DNA from: Adiantum capillus-veneris
Taxonomy: Eukaryota; Streptophyta; Polypodiopsida; Polypodiales; Pteridaceae
DNA length: 64,000 bases
Direction: 5' to 3'
NCBI GenBank assembly: GCA_014529385.2
Contig: CM043966.1
Coordinates: 107,628,587-107,692,586 of the forward strand
In this document: one piece after another, positions 22,935 to 34,177 of the stretch
Numbering within the stretch: the first letter of the stretch is position 1
Layout of the letters: the number at the start of each line of letters is the position of its first letter
The notes under the pieces: model-generated
Told to the model about the DNA's origin: nothing
What the model saw: the letters and a program-made list of their open reading frames with translations, nothing else
Databases searched by the model: none
Translations under genes and position numbers: made by a program

Positions 22935-24830
22935 TGTTGTAGGCTGAATATGCTACGTTGGAAGTCGCTTCGACATTTTTTTGAAGTATGGGATTAGAAG
23001 GTTGAGCATTAAAGGGGACGCCTTGTTAGTTGTGAAGCAAGTGCTGGGTGTGTGGAAGAACAAGAACACCTCATTGAAGGAAATGTGTTTTAGAATTAAA
23101 GGCCTGTTAAAAAATTTCAAAGCATGGAGCATCAGACACATTGAACGTGCTCTAAATGGAGAGGCACATGAAGCAGCTCAAAGCATGATTGGGGAGCTAT
23201 TTGTGTTGAGGACCAACTTACCTCTTAATCATGTCCGAGAAAGTTTGGCTCAAGAAGAGGAGTTTTTGCTAATAGGAATCATTCCGAAGGACATTCAGAA
23301 GTCTAAGAAGTATGGTTTTGTGCGTAGAGCATACAAGTACAAATTTATTGGTGATGTCTTGTACATGAAAGGGGCTGATCTTGTGTTGAGACGTGTACCT
23401 TGGCGGGAGGAGCTTTATAGAGTGTTGGAAGAGAATCATGAAGGTGCATGTGGCGGCCATTTTGATCTAAAGATCACCTTGCATAAGATCTTGCAAGAGG
23501 GGTATGTATGGCCTAGTTTTCACAAGGATGTTCATCATTGGTGTAGGTCTTGCAATAGGTGTCAAGCATTTGGGAAAAGAGTGTTCAAGCCAAAGCTACG
23601 AAAAACCATTATGGCATTTGATGTGTTTGAAAAGTGGGGGATTGATGCAATAGGCCCATTACCTATCACAAGCAGGGGCAAAAGCTATATTTTGACTGCA
23701 GTGTACTATCTCTCTAGATGGGAAGAGGCTATAGCAGTAAAACAAATCACTGCAAAGGATGTGGCAAAATTTGTGTATGATGAAATATGTTGCAAGTTTG
23801 GGGTGCCATTAGAGCTACTTTCAGAAAGGGGCCAGGATTTAGAGCTAAACTGCTAGACTTTTTATGTGCGGAGATGAAGATTAGGCACCAGCATACCACT
23901 CCTTATTACCCACACTGTAATGGCTTAAATGAAAGATTCAATGGTGAGTTGGTACAAATCCTTTCAAAAGTGACAGAGCACCAAGGAAAGAATTGGGATT
24001 TGGAATGTCCTAGTGCATTATGGGCTTACCGTACTTCGGTGAAGACAGGTACAAGGTTTACTCCATTTCATATAGTATATGGAAAGGAAGCACTATTGCC
24101 TGTGGAAGTAGAGTTGCCTGTGGTGGTCAAGATGCTAGAAAAGTTTCTTGGGCCACCTAGTGATGCATTCAAAGAAAGGCTCTTACAATTACAAGAGGTT
24201 CAACTGGATAGGATGATTGCATTGGAACATTATGGGAAAATGCAGGATAAGGCTTTGGCAAAGATAAATGAAAAGGTCAAAAGTAAGGGTATCAAGAAGC
24301 ATGACTTGTTTTTGCGCTACAATAGTAAGTTGGAAAACACCTTCCAAAAGAATTTTCAAGTTAAGTGGAAAGGCCCTTTCAAGGTAGTGGAGTGTTTTGC
24401 CAAATGGTACATATCAGTTGGCTAACCTGGATGGGATTTTACATAAGTCAAGGGTCAATGGATTGCGTCTTAAATTGTATCATGCTAGATTAATGATGGT
24501 GGAGCAAGATGAGCTGTTTGTGGAGCAAGTAATGTCTGTGAGGGACGAGGAGACCTGTGACACGGCGAGTCTCACATCTCTTTTTGCTACTACTGATCAT
24601 GAAAGATCTAGCAGACTAGGGGATGGGCAAATTATGTCAGGAAATTTTTGGGGCAAGAGATTTCACATATGTATATACACATGCATGGTGCATAAAATAA
24701 AGGATTGCCCATTTTCCAAAGCCAGGTGGTTACATGGGGCCCACATGTGTACAGGTAGGACAGCATGTACATAGTGCATCCATTTCTACTATTACCAGTA
24801 CCAGTGTGTTTTTTCAATAATAATGAGGAG
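22935..24830 (+). pseudogene. Ty3/gypsy remnant: RNase H, integrase zinc finger and core
   Basis: The order matches the 3' half of a gypsy pol. An RNase H-like segment (SIKGDALLVVKQVLGVW) leads into an integrase H2C2 zinc-binding motif (HEGACGGHFDL... CRSCNRCQ) and then an integrase core (FEKWGIDAIGPLP). The core shifts frame near 23,830 (LLSERG then GPGFRAKLLDF) and continues with the typical HHTTPYYPHCNG-like and ALWAYRTS blocks to about 24,425. A further frameshift near 24,400 is followed by the C-terminal NGTYQLANLDG tail. At least three frame disruptions, counting one near 22,980, make it non-functional. Beyond 24,500 no coding signal is visible; the sequence may be the 3' UTR or LTR edge. 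Confidence 0.85.
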
Positions 24831-24977
24831 TTGGTAGCCCGTAAAACTTCTCGGGGAAGCTATCTGCAGGCCGACAACATGAGGTAAGCAGGTGCGTCAG
24901 ATGGCATCTAGTGGCGTCAGGAGGTCGAATGGGGTCAATACTTGCACGTGGAGAAGTACAGGCACAACGTGGATGTT

Positions 24978-25772
24978 TTTTAGGCTATTTTCAATTGAAG
25001 ATTGCTCTTAAAGATTGCACAAAAACAACTTTCATTACGCCATGGGGTTGCTATTGCTACACCATATTGCCATTTGGATTGTCAAATGGACCATCTTTCT
25101 ATCAAGAGAGAGCAAATTGGGTATTGGAACCATTCATTGGTAGTTGTGTTAAAGCTTTTATGGATGACTTTTGTGTCTACAACAGTAGGGCTGAACACCA
25201 TGAGAAGCTGCAGATGGTATTGGCTCGATATGATGAATGTGGACAACTTAATCCAAAGAAATTTCATGTAGCACAACCAAGGGTGATATTATTGGGCCAT
25301 ATGGTGTCGGAAAATGGCATTGAGGCTAATCCAGACAAGGTTAAGTCCATTATTCGTCTTCCATCACCTATGAGTACAAAGCAATTGGCAACCTTTATAC
25401 ACAAAGTGAAATACATGGCACGATTTATTCCGTTGTCTTCACAGCTCCTTTATCCATTACAACAAGTGGCAAAGCATGATCCATTGCAGTGGGATGACAA
25501 GTGTGAAGAAGTGTTTCAAGAGGTGAAAGAGGTTTTAGGGAGTTGTCAGCCATGCAGGCTCCTGATTGGGAGAAAATATTTTATGTAAATCCATCAGTAG
25601 GGGATGATGCCATTGGAGCCATGCTATTGCAAAAGGGGAAGGGCAGCAATTATATGAGGCCAATGTATTGTGCAAGCCGAGTGAAGTTGGTAGCAGAGAG
25701 AAAGTTCTCGGAAGTAGAGCTAGTGATGGCCACTATAATATTTCCTTGTCGACGATTTCGTCATTACTTGCT
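24978..25772 (+). pseudogene. Ty3/gypsy remnant: reverse transcriptase palm to RNase H
   Basis: The plus-strand coding sequence starts inside the RT domain (YFQLKIALKDCTKTTF), includes LPFGLSNGPSFYQ and the catalytic FMDDFCVYNSR box (FMDD variant of YxDD), then the connection LLGHMVSENGIEANPDK and the RNase H start. A frameshift occurs near 25,545 (SCQPCRL versus SAMQAPDWEKIF). The RNase H part (YCASRVKLVAERKFSE) ends abruptly at FRHYLL, where the sequence turns into an inverted copy of the RT. It is a fragment of the same gypsy family as the minus-strand element to its right. Confidence 0.85.
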
Positions 25773-26155
25773 ACGAATAATGGACTTAACCTTGTCTGGA
25801 TCAGCCTCAATGCCATTTAATGACACGATATGGCCCAATAATTTCACCCTTGTCTATGCTAGATGAAATTTCTTTGGATTAAGTTGTCCTCCACATTCAT
25901 CATATCGAGCCAATACCATCTGCATCTTCTCATGGTGTTCAGCCCTACTGCTGTAGACACAAAAGTCATCCATAAAAGCTTTAACACAACTACCAATGAA
26001 TGGTTCCAATACCCAATTCTCTCTCTCTTGATAGAAAGATGGTCCATTTGACAACCCAAATGGCAACACCGTATAGCAATAGCAACCCCATGGCATAATG
26101 AACGTTGTTTTTGTGCGGTCTTTAAGAGCAATCTTCAATTGAAAATAGCCTGAAA
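24978..26155. repeat. Inverted repeat of gypsy RT sequence, arms ~380 bp, spacer 415 bp
   Basis: Sequence 24,978-25,357 reappears in reverse complement at 25,773-26,155 with scattered mismatches. For example GACAAGGTTAAGTCCATTAT on the left is matched by its complement near 25,776-25,796. The spacer carries only the RNase H part. Transcription across this region would give a hairpin RNA. Confidence 0.85.
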
Positions 26156-26411
26156 AACCATCACAGACACTATACCTCTCATAACCTGCCACTGAATCCA
26201 AGATCTGATCAATGAATGGAAGAGGATATGGGTTCTTCTTAGTGGCTGCATTTAAGGGTTTAAAATCTACACAAATCCTCCACTTCCCATCCTTCTTTGG
26301 ACTGACTACTACTGCACTCACCCATTCTGTGGTCTCCATAGGGACCATGAACCCTACCTTCAATAACTTGTCCACCTCTTCCCGCAAGGCTTCCATTTGC
26401 GCTTGACCCAT
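25773..26411 (-). pseudogene. Ty3/gypsy reverse transcriptase, truncated at its C-terminal side
   Basis: The frame reads from ALREEVDKLLKVGFMVPM through the RT fingers (VVVSPKKDGKWRICVDFKPL), NPYPLPFIDQILD, the palm FSGYFQLKIALKD, and FMDDFCVYSSR, then breaks at the palindrome junction. All RT blocks up to FMDD are well conserved, so decay is recent. It continues the protease-coding region upstream (27,858 to 26,674) after a disrupted linker at 26,412-26,673. Confidence 0.85.
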
Positions 26412-26673
26412 CCTTCTTAACCTTTGTCAAACTGGCTTAGCACCTTCTTTCAGCTCTATATGCATCTCTTCGCCCTTGAACCCTCTGATCTCTTCTATGA
26501 AGTAATGAACAAATCAGGAAAACTAGCTAGCATGTGCAAATATATCTCCTTCTCCATAGCTGAGAGGTCTCCACTGATCGTTTGTGTCATCAATTCCTAC
26601 TTGGTTTGCATCAGCCCTTCAATCACTTCATAAGGCCCTTCACTTTCATCTTCAACCTCATTCGGAAATGCGA

Positions 26674-27858
26674 CTACAAGGTAGACTCCTGGATTCCTTT
26701 GTCCATCAAAAGAAATGCAACATCAGCATCCTCATCACGGGTGGTAGTACTATCACGGTCCTCATTAGACACTGTGGAATAGTCTTCATCACTAGACTCA
26801 TCCTCATCTTCATAAAGCTCCTCCAATTGTTTCCTTGTATCCATATTGCATAGCTTCTTGGCACATGTCTTTCCATAGAGGCCAATCATACCACGTCTCC
26901 AATCTTGAACAGCTCCCACTGCACGTAACCATGGTCTACCAAGTATAATAGGATATGCTCCCAACCCTGCTGGCATCACATGAAAATCAACCACTACCTT
27001 TGCATCATATGCCTCCACTTCTAAGCTCTTTACAACACCCGAACATTTTACTTTTTGATGGTTTGCCAATCTGATCCGAAAGCCTGACACCCCAGTCACT
27101 GTAAGACCCATCTTCACAACGCATGAGTGTGTTATGACACATATTTGGGCTCCACCATCCACATAACCTTGTCCCATATTTTTTCTTTTGTGCCACACAT
27201 CTATTATTGGACAAATGTCTAGTAGCTCATCCATCGCCAACACCTTCACTAAACCTCTCTCTGGCTCTTTCTCCATTGGGTTAACCATCCTCTTCCACTG
27301 TCGCTTTAGCTTAGGCACCATCTCTATAAGCTGCCCAAAAGTAACATCTACTTTCCTGCTTGTCAGATCCTCCTTCAAGTCATAGCTTAATTGCCCATCC
27401 CCTAGTGGAAAATCTGACACATGAAACTTGCGACGAGCCCTTCTTTTCCTCTTGGCCTTGACATCCTTGCCTTCATGGCTTCTTCCCTTCTTCTTACTAG
27501 GACCTGGGGCACTTCTTCCCTCCTTGTCCTCTGTGGTCCTCTTTTCAATAGGCATCACTAATGTATCCTCTAGCTTTGATGCCTTCTCCAAGGTGACTAC
27601 ACTTATCACTTTTGTCTTTCCCTTTTCCTCCTGAGTTAATCCACTGGCTCCTTCATCTCCCTTAGTTTCGATGCCATAATCATTTGACCTAGTTAGCACC
27701 TGTCTTGGCAATGGATACATGTCTCGCCCCATCCTTGGTGGCTTATCAGCGGCCCAACTCTCCACAATTATAACATGTGGGCGTCTGCCTCCAGAACCTA
27801 CCATTGCTTTGTCCAACACCATTCCTAGGTCTTTCTTCACCTCCTGGCTGATTTGCAA
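26674..27858 (-). pseudogene. Ty3/gypsy gag C-terminus and aspartic protease
   Basis: The open frame of 394 codons contains a charged linker (KKKGRSHEGKDVKAKRKRRA) and then a retropepsin-like domain: YVDGGAQICVITHSCV (D-G-G-A in place of the usual D-T/S-G-A) and, downstream, YPIILGRPWLRAVGAVQDW, the strand typical of plant gypsy proteases. An acidic tail follows (YEDEDESSDED). Substitution of the residue after the catalytic Asp may or may not abolish activity. Gag lies upstream on the same strand, RT downstream. Confidence 0.8.
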
Positions 27859-27871
27859 ACCTCCCTCGACC

Positions 27872-28739
27872 TCAATTATTTCCCACTTGACCTAGCATGT
27901 TTAGGCTAAGATTCTTCATTAAATCTACCACTTGCCTCATGTCCTGTCTTAGGCCATCATCTTGCACTACTGTAGTGACCACTACTGGCATAGCCTGAGG
28001 AGTAACAGCAACCACTGGTTCATGATGAACCCCTGGCATACGACCGTGCGAAGAATCCATAGGCTGAAATTCAGACCTCATGGGCAAAGAATCCACCCCT
28101 AACTGGCTCAGTTTCCTCATCTTCCACTCTTTGTTCCTTGCCACCTCTAGTGCATCTTCATATGTCCTAGGCTTCTTTAGCTCCACTCTCCAACGTATAT
28201 TCTCCCAAAGACCAGCCAAGAACCTGTCCTTCTTTATCAGACCTCATGGGCAAAGAATCCACCCCTAACTGGCTCAGTTTCCTCATCTTCCACTCTTTGT
28301 TCCTTGCCACCTCTAATGCATCTTCATATGTCCTAGGCTTCTTTAGCTCCACTCTCCAACGTATATTCTCCCAAAGACCAGCCAAGAACCTGTCCTTCTT
28401 TATCATGTCAGGTGGGGGTACTTGTGGTGCTAACGCTTTGCACATCCGCTCCCATGCCATTGAAAACTTACGTATGTACGCATCTACTGGCTCACCTTCC
28501 TTTTGCACTAAAGCCTGTACTTCTTGCCACACTTTGTCAGGATCTTCTATCTTCACAAAATCCACTTCCAACCCATGCCATAGATTGTCCCAACTCAACC
28601 TTACAGGTGGATCAGCCACACGCAACTCCTCTTCAAATGCCTTGGACCAAACTCGTGCATCACTCTTCGAACAAATCTGGAGAAGATGTAACATTTGTGA
28701 CGGGTCATGAATTTTGTGCCGGGTTATCACTTTTTCCAT
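27872..28739 (-). pseudogene. Ty3/gypsy gag (capsid), disrupted by a 166-bp tandem duplication
   Basis: The retrotransposon-gag domain is recognisable: RVWSKAFEEEL, WDNLWHGLEVDF, VQALVQKEGEPVDAYIRKF, MIKKDRFLAGLWENIRWRVE, ARNKEWKMRKLSQLG. The last blocks occur twice because of a direct duplication (28,071-28,236 and 28,237-28,402). As 166 is not a multiple of three, the duplication shifts the frame, and two overlapping open frames result. Upstream (28,740 to 29,781) lies a ~1-kb leader without coding signal. Confidence 0.85.
28071..28402. repeat. 166-bp direct tandem duplication inside gypsy gag
   Basis: TCAGACCTCATGGGCAAAGA begins at 28,071 and again at 28,237, and the following sequence is the same for the full period with about one visible change (TCTAGTGC versus TCTAATGC). 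The near identity shows it is recent. Confidence 0.9.
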
Positions 28740-29781
28740 GAAACTCCGGATAAGAGAAAGCCATGGCTACCCAAGTTACAATGCTTTGAGAACCCCTTCT
28801 AGCACACGTGCAAGAACCCAAAAATTTTGAATGACTCAATCCCCAGAAACTTCAATGGAGCTCGTCTTTAGATAAGGACAAACACATGCACATCAAATGA
28901 TTTTTCATAGTTAATCATCAAAATTACAACAGGCAAAGGGCATTCCAGTATCTCTCTTAATCTTCTTAGCCCAAACATAAAGACTATGCGCTGCTGGAAA
29001 AAAAACTTCCTGGACACATGAACATTTATCTGGATTCTTTGAGTTAAATGAAAAGGAGTGAATTGAGGGCCATTTTGATCATCCATTAAAGCCAACCATG
29101 AAGCTCCCAAGAAGGCACACCTGACTTATCCTCTGACTTTGCCAAAATTTCAGTAGCATAACAGCATAAATGGCTTAAAAGACCAAAAGACCAGCCATCA
29201 TAACTTGAAAGATTTTTAACCGAGTTTCCCCAGAAGTAGAGCAGTGTGAACCCAAAATATAGACTATACATGTATGCATAAACTGCCAACAATAGAACCC
29301 GAGCATCAAGTAGGAATCACTAGTACATAGCCTATGGCGAGGTCACGAAAAGGGTGCTCCAGCTACTTGTATCACCGAAAGGATCTCCACATTTGAGAAT
29401 CCCCCAGCTCAATAAAACCTCACGCTATCGACCCTCACACGAAGGCTAATGCAAATCGTGTATAGTCAAGTCTCAGAAATGACTATCTTCCAGACCAAGT
29501 CTCACAAATGGCTGGGACTGCCAAATAAAACCAAATATGGCTCCACAAAGGCGTACAATGGCAGTTTTCACAAGTAACATACAATCCAGTAGACAATGCG
29601 CTCAAACAAGCGCCAACTGATGCATACCCATGGCAATTGAAAGTGACTCCCACTGTCAGTGTATCACTCTACTCCAGCTACCTATACCTGTGTGAATCAC
29701 CTGTACCTGCAACCTGTAACCTACAACCTATAATCTCGAATCTCGAAGCTTGAAGCTCGAAGCAAAAGGTACTCGAAGAAG
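28740..29781 (-). other. Untranslated leader of the minus-strand gypsy element
   Basis: The sequence lies between the primer binding site and gag. I see no conserved coding block; short frames are random. It has the length expected for a gypsy 5' leader. Confidence 0.5.
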
Positions 29782-29800
29782 ATCCTGAGTGGGGGCACCA
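29782..29800 (-). other. Putative gypsy primer binding site
   Basis: On the minus strand the sequence TGGTGCCCCCACTCAGGAT starts with TGG, as a site complementary to a tRNA 3' CCA end must, and lies six bases after a candidate LTR end. The exact tRNA was not identified. Confidence 0.5.
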
Positions 29801-29806
29801 AAAAAA

Positions 29807-30095
29807 TGTGAGCGGGATGGAAACACACAGAACGCCTCTATAACAACGTGAGACACACTCTTGGAAAGATACACATATACACTATGGGGCACCACTCGGC
29901 TTACACAACCCACCTTGCCGAGACAGGGAACACACCGATGGAGCGAGAGGAGAGAGACTACCCATTTACCCACTCCACAGAGAGAGAGAGAGACACACAC
30001 ACACACACCCAAAAAAATCATCTCAAAAGAGGAGAACTTCTGATTTTTAGATACAAATGAGCTTGGGCCAACACCAATGGGGCAAACAGCTCACA
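29807..30095 (-). mobile_element. Putative 5' LTR of the minus-strand gypsy element (289 bp)
   Basis: The segment has perfect 7-bp inverted termini (TGTGAGC at 29,807-29,813; GCTCACA at 30,089-30,095), satisfying TG...CA, and directly precedes the primer binding site in minus-strand orientation. It includes an (AG)/(AC) tract near 29,981-30,008. A second LTR copy was not found, so the call rests on the termini and the context. Confidence 0.55.
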
Positions 30096-30521
30096 TAATA
30101 TGGGTGAAATATGCCAGATAGAATCACAAACTGGAGCAGAAGCTTCTCTCATAGGAGAAACTTACACAGCAAAAAAAAAAAAAAAAGAGAGAGAGAAATT
30201 TGGAAAAATGTACAACGCCATTGCATCCGGAACGGCCCAAAACCCTAGTCTACAATGTCAAAGTGCTCAAATCCGACCTCGGATGAGCAGTTTACGGCCA
30301 AAACAGGCTCCAAAACCCCCAAAACAACAGTTGCGGCTAATCCTCCTCTTCTCTCCACGTCTTTTCTGTTCTTTTCTCATTTTTTTCAGTTTCCACACTT
30401 AGCTTTATTATTTGGGCACCCTTGGCCTTTTAGATGACCTCAAACAGACCCCGAACAGGCCAAAAACTGACCTCGCAGTGCATAGTTGTCACCCTGCTGC
30501 ATCCACCCGCACACCTGGCAC
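30096..30521. other. Unassigned sequence between gypsy LTR and copia gag
   Basis: It contains a poly-A run near 30,169-30,186 followed by (GA)n, and C/T-rich stretches. No gene or clear repeat family is recognised. The left, 3' part of the copia element is missing here, so a truncation or recombination junction must lie near 30,520. Confidence 0.4.
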
Positions 30522-31217
30522 TCAACTTTTTCCAATAATGCATCCCTCCACCATGTGAAGTGGACCCAGAATATGGTCCTCATGATGACCTTTCTGCATA
30601 ATTGTTACATGAAAACATCCACGTTGTCCCCATACTTCTCCTGTGCTTCTCCTTCGCATTTCCTCGCTTAGGAGAACACCCACAACATCATCAAACTTAA
30701 GAGTATTTGTGCCAGAGATAGAATTACTTACAGCCATCACAAGGCTGTTCCAACTATCCGGTAGAGATGATAGTATAAGGAGAGCTCGCACTTCGTCATC
30801 GAAATTGATTTTCACTGATCGAAGTTGACTTATGTTTGTGTTAAAGTCATTTAGGTGTTCTGCAACTGAACCATTCTCTACCATCTTTAGATTGAACAAG
30901 CGCTTCATAAGAAATACCTTATTGGATGCCGATGGTTTCTCGTAGAAGTCGTCAAGTGACTTCATCAAGTCCTCCGTGGTCTTCATCTCCGAAACATTGA
31001 AGGCCACCATTGACGCCAAGCTTAACCGGATTGTTCCCAGTGCCTTTCGATCAAGGACAATCCATGCTTCATCTGCCATTGTTGCGGGCTTCTTCGCAAG
31101 ACCGCCTAGTGGCAAATAGAGGTCCTTCTGGTAGAGATAGTCTTCAATCTGCATCTTTCAATGTTGGTAGTTTTTGCCGTTGAACTTCTCAATCTTGAGC
31201 TTCCCTTCCTCCGCCAT
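30522..31217 (-). pseudogene. Ty1/copia gag of a truncated element
   Basis: From the ATG at 31,215-31,217 (MAEEGKLKIEKFNGKN) the frame hits a TGA at 31,158-31,160 where copia gags have Trp (YQHW), then continues open for 210 codons. Blocks typical of the UBN2/gag-polypeptide family are present: RLSLASMVAFNV, TTEDLMKSLDDFYEK, NKVFLMKRLFNLKM, VAEHLNDFN, LLILSSLPDSWNSLV, LLSEEMRRRS. The protein is lost after about residue 210. The zinc knuckle and pol are absent. Confidence 0.85.
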
Positions 31218-31276
31218 AACTCCCACTCAATTCAAGGAATCCTTTCCTTGAGATAATTTAGCTACGAGCAAACCAT

Positions 31277-31288
31277 GCTCTGATACCA
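31277..31288 (-). other. Copia primer binding site (initiator tRNA-Met)
   Basis: The minus strand reads TGGTATCAGAGC, the classic copia primer binding site complementary to initiator Met-tRNA, two bases from the LTR end at 31,291. Confidence 0.9.
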
Positions 31289-31290
31289 GT

Positions 31291-32036
31291 TGTTAGGAAA
31301 TAAAACGTAGCTAAATAGATAATTGAGTAGATTACTTAATGGAGAGAGACATATTTATATACACGAGATTATAGAGTAGAGAGAGAGAGAGAGAGTACAC
31401 ACGATATACGTGGTTCACCCAATGTGGGCTACGTCCACGGGAAAGCAGCCACTCAATGGCTTTAGTACTTCAAAACAAGAAGAAGTTTACAAAGGGATTA
31501 TACCCTTAATGGAGCTCCCGCCTTGCTTCACTCTCACCACCTCACACTCACCTTGTTGCATCAACTTCACACTATGAAATGTGTGTAGAAATGGCCTCCT
31601 TTTATAGGCCAAAAGGGCTGCCCTCTCTTATGAGAGACAGCCATGTGTAGCCGCCCTTGTGCGAATAAGTCCAAATCGGACCCTCCAATCCGCCCATGTG
31701 TGGCCGCCCTTGAGAAGACAAGTCGCTTTTGAATTCGGCCACCGGCCATTGACTACCGGCCACCAGCCAACCGACCGGTTGTTTTCCGACCACTTTCCGG
31801 CCGCCGTCCAGCCATAATATTCCGGCGAAAAAGAATATTCCGGCGAAAAACAAAGTCTCGGGGGCCTCCGCCCCCGAGGCCTTTAAAGTTGCCTCTGATT
31901 TTTGTCCGTGAAAATTTTGGTTTCCGGTGAGTGATTTTCCTTCACGCACGATGGCTTCTCCTCATAATGGGGGCCTTACAAATGTACGCTTTTACCATAG
32001 AAAATTACAAGGGTAAATCAGGCTCCATACTTAACA
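31291..32036 (-). mobile_element. 5' LTR of a Ty1/copia element (746 bp)
   Basis: The LTR lies next to the primer binding site and is bounded by TGTTA... and ...TAACA (5-bp inverted termini). It contains an (AG)n stretch near 31,380 and GC-rich CCGGCCAC words near 31,740-31,800. Its outer end at 32,036 abuts the LTR of another copia element exactly where that LTR lacks its last 8 bp, which indicates insertion into the neighbour. The partner LTR is missing from the window. Confidence 0.8.
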
Positions 32037-32219
32037 ATCGGGGAGCACCACAGACGGAGAGTGAGCGAGAGAAGGAGACACACGACACACAGATATGGGT
32101 GGGGAGACTCAAAAGAGTGAGCAGCCCCCTATACACTTATGCTATGTATAAGGTATACACGTCAGTGGGCGCTCACACTCTGGGCGGCCGGGCAAGGCAC
32201 AGACGCCTATACCCCAACA
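32037..32219 (-). mobile_element. 3' LTR of the internally deleted copia element (183 of 191 bp)
   Basis: It matches 35,642-35,824 with about four visible differences. The minus strand starts TGTTGGGGTATAGG. The first 8 bp seen in the partner LTR on the plus strand (TGAAGGGG) are missing because another element joins here. A polypurine-type sequence AAGTGGGAGGT on the minus strand lies just inside the element (about 32,220-32,231), as expected beside a 3' LTR. Confidence 0.85.
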
Positions 32220-32393
32220 ACCTCCCACTTAAAGGCGACTGTGCCTTTAAGCAAGAGAACCTAGTCTAAAGACTACAAAAGGCGAGAGAAAACCACTCTC
32301 AACCGATGCCCACTGGTTGGCTATGTGATCGTGTACATCCGGCTGTCCTGCTCCCGTGTAAGTCCATACACCACCAGACGTACCGCACACGTA

Positions 32394-32831
32394 CTACAAG
32401 TATGTACGCAATACCTGCATATCTCCCTCGTGCACTATGCCATCATCAGTCAACAAACGACTGACAACCCCAATCGCAAATGCTCCCACTGCAGCTGCGA
32501 TATCCGGTCTCAAGATCAACATCTCATACATGAGACCACCGAATGCCGATGCAATGCTAGCGGGCCCTGCTAGCTCTACGGAGCATGCATCAACATATAT
32601 ATCCCTGGCAATAGGCATCTCTGACTGACAAGGCGTGTCAGCCACATGCATCTCCTGACTGTCCGCAAAAGACGCATTAACCTGTCGTGCAACCTCAGAG
32701 CAAACCAGCTGCTCTAGGTGTGTACTGGAAGACATATCCTGCACAACTATATCCCCATGGTCACTGTCGAGCATAGAAAGGAATGATTGCATAATCGTTG
32801 ACATCTCAGTCTCCTCTGCAAACATGACCAC
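32394..32831 (-). pseudogene. Copia RT-RNase H remnant
   Basis: The frame contains FGGLMYEMLILRPDIAAAVG and GVVSRLL, the block found between RT and RNase H of copia pol (consensus GSLMYxMLxTRPDIAxAV). The upstream part of the frame (VCSEVARQVNASF) shows no match to RT or integrase. Only this small piece of pol remains. Confidence 0.65.
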
Positions 32832-33757
32832 TCAATCTGATGTGACTCACTAGAGCTCTCATGCTCTAACTCCGTATGCATAGACTCTTTCACAACGTCC
32901 TCCTGTCGTGACTCACTAGAGCAAGACCGCTCTACCTGTCTATCGTACATAGAAGTATCTCGCACGACTGACTCTCTGCTTTGCTCAGTCACTAGCAAAG
33001 CATGCATGTCTAACTCTGTCACCTCTCTGTGTGACTGCTCAAGTTGTGCCCTAATTGTGTGCATAACGAGCTCACTACTCTGCACTCCATGCAAAGCACC
33101 CTGCAACCCATGAGCAAAAGAGACTGTCCGGGTCTCTCGCTCTCTGCATGGCTGTAACAAGATTGAGACTCGACCATCTCGCACCAGTACTACGTGCAAT
33201 GGGTACCATGTGCCAACTCTAGCACCTCTCCCAATCACTAGCGAACCCAAATGCAACGCAAAAGATCGCTCAAGCAGCGATACTCGACATCCACTATCGT
33301 GTAACTGTCTGGCTGAGATCAAATCTCGTCTCAGATCTGGCACATAACGCACATGATGCAGGGTAAATCTCATACCGTTGGGCAAGGACAAACATACGTC
33401 TCTTGCACCCTCAATGTCATACACACCACCATCATCCATGTGCACACAACCAAGTCTCCCACTAGAAAATGTGCTAAACCACTGACGATGCAACGTGACA
33501 TGGAAAGTAGCATCTGAATCTAGTAACCAATGTGAAGACAATGTGCAATCCGATATGCAATCCGTAGACATAAGATCGTCTGAAGACAAGCTAGATGTAA
33601 ATGTGACATCGCCCTCACAAGCATACTCAGTAACCACCGTATTGATCTCACTAGCATCTGTCATGCCCAAATCTACATCACGCATCTATCGCCTCTGTTG
33701 TCTCAAACGCCTGAAGCATCGACGTCTAATATGCCCTCTATGTCCACAATGCCAACA
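32747..33757 (-). pseudogene. Copia gag zinc knuckle and protease
   Basis: At 33,716-33,757 the minus strand encodes CWHCGHRGHIRRRC, a CX2CX4HX4C zinc knuckle, followed by a stop. The next frame carries the copia protease: HWLLDSDATFHVT (usual WLLDSGASxH, so Gly is replaced by Asp at the active site), then VRYVPDLRRDLISARQL. After about residue 150 the sequence becomes an acidic/histidine-rich stretch without family resemblance. Together with its neighbours it forms an internally deleted element. Confidence 0.75.
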
Positions 33758-33799
33758 TGTCAAGTCTCTATGCCGTTGAGACTTGCATGTGGGACTAAT

Positions 33800-34177
33800 C
33801 TCTCACCTGGACATAGAAGTGGGACTAGACTCCTCAGTAGACATGGATGTCGCGTACATAGCATGTAAACTCTACCATAAAGCATGAGTTGTAGTCTCCC
33901 TCGAGACCTGCCAGTCAACAGACTCAACCAGATGCAAACGAATCGTAGACATTGCTAACTCATCAAGATCCTACCAATCATCATCACGCATAGACTTGGG
34001 ATTCGCCGATAAACCACACAAGGGTTTATCATGCCTCAAATCCGCCAATGCAACAAGCATATGCTCCTTCCAAGCAACAAAATCTGCACCATCAAACTGT
34101 GTCAGACCATAACATTGGAAGTCAAATGAAAAATCATCCATAATGCTCACAAAAGAGCAACCAACAATGAGTAGCAA
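33800..34177 (-). pseudogene. Copia gag N-terminal half with two TAG stops
   Basis: The frame reads MDDFSFDFQCYGLTQFDGAD and FVAWKEHMLVAL, then ...SMRDDDW followed by TAG. The same frame continues with DLDELAMSTIRLHLVESVDW and later ALW-TAG-SLHAMYATSM. Both TAG codons sit where family members have a sense codon and could come from CAG by one C-to-T change. Confidence 0.75.
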
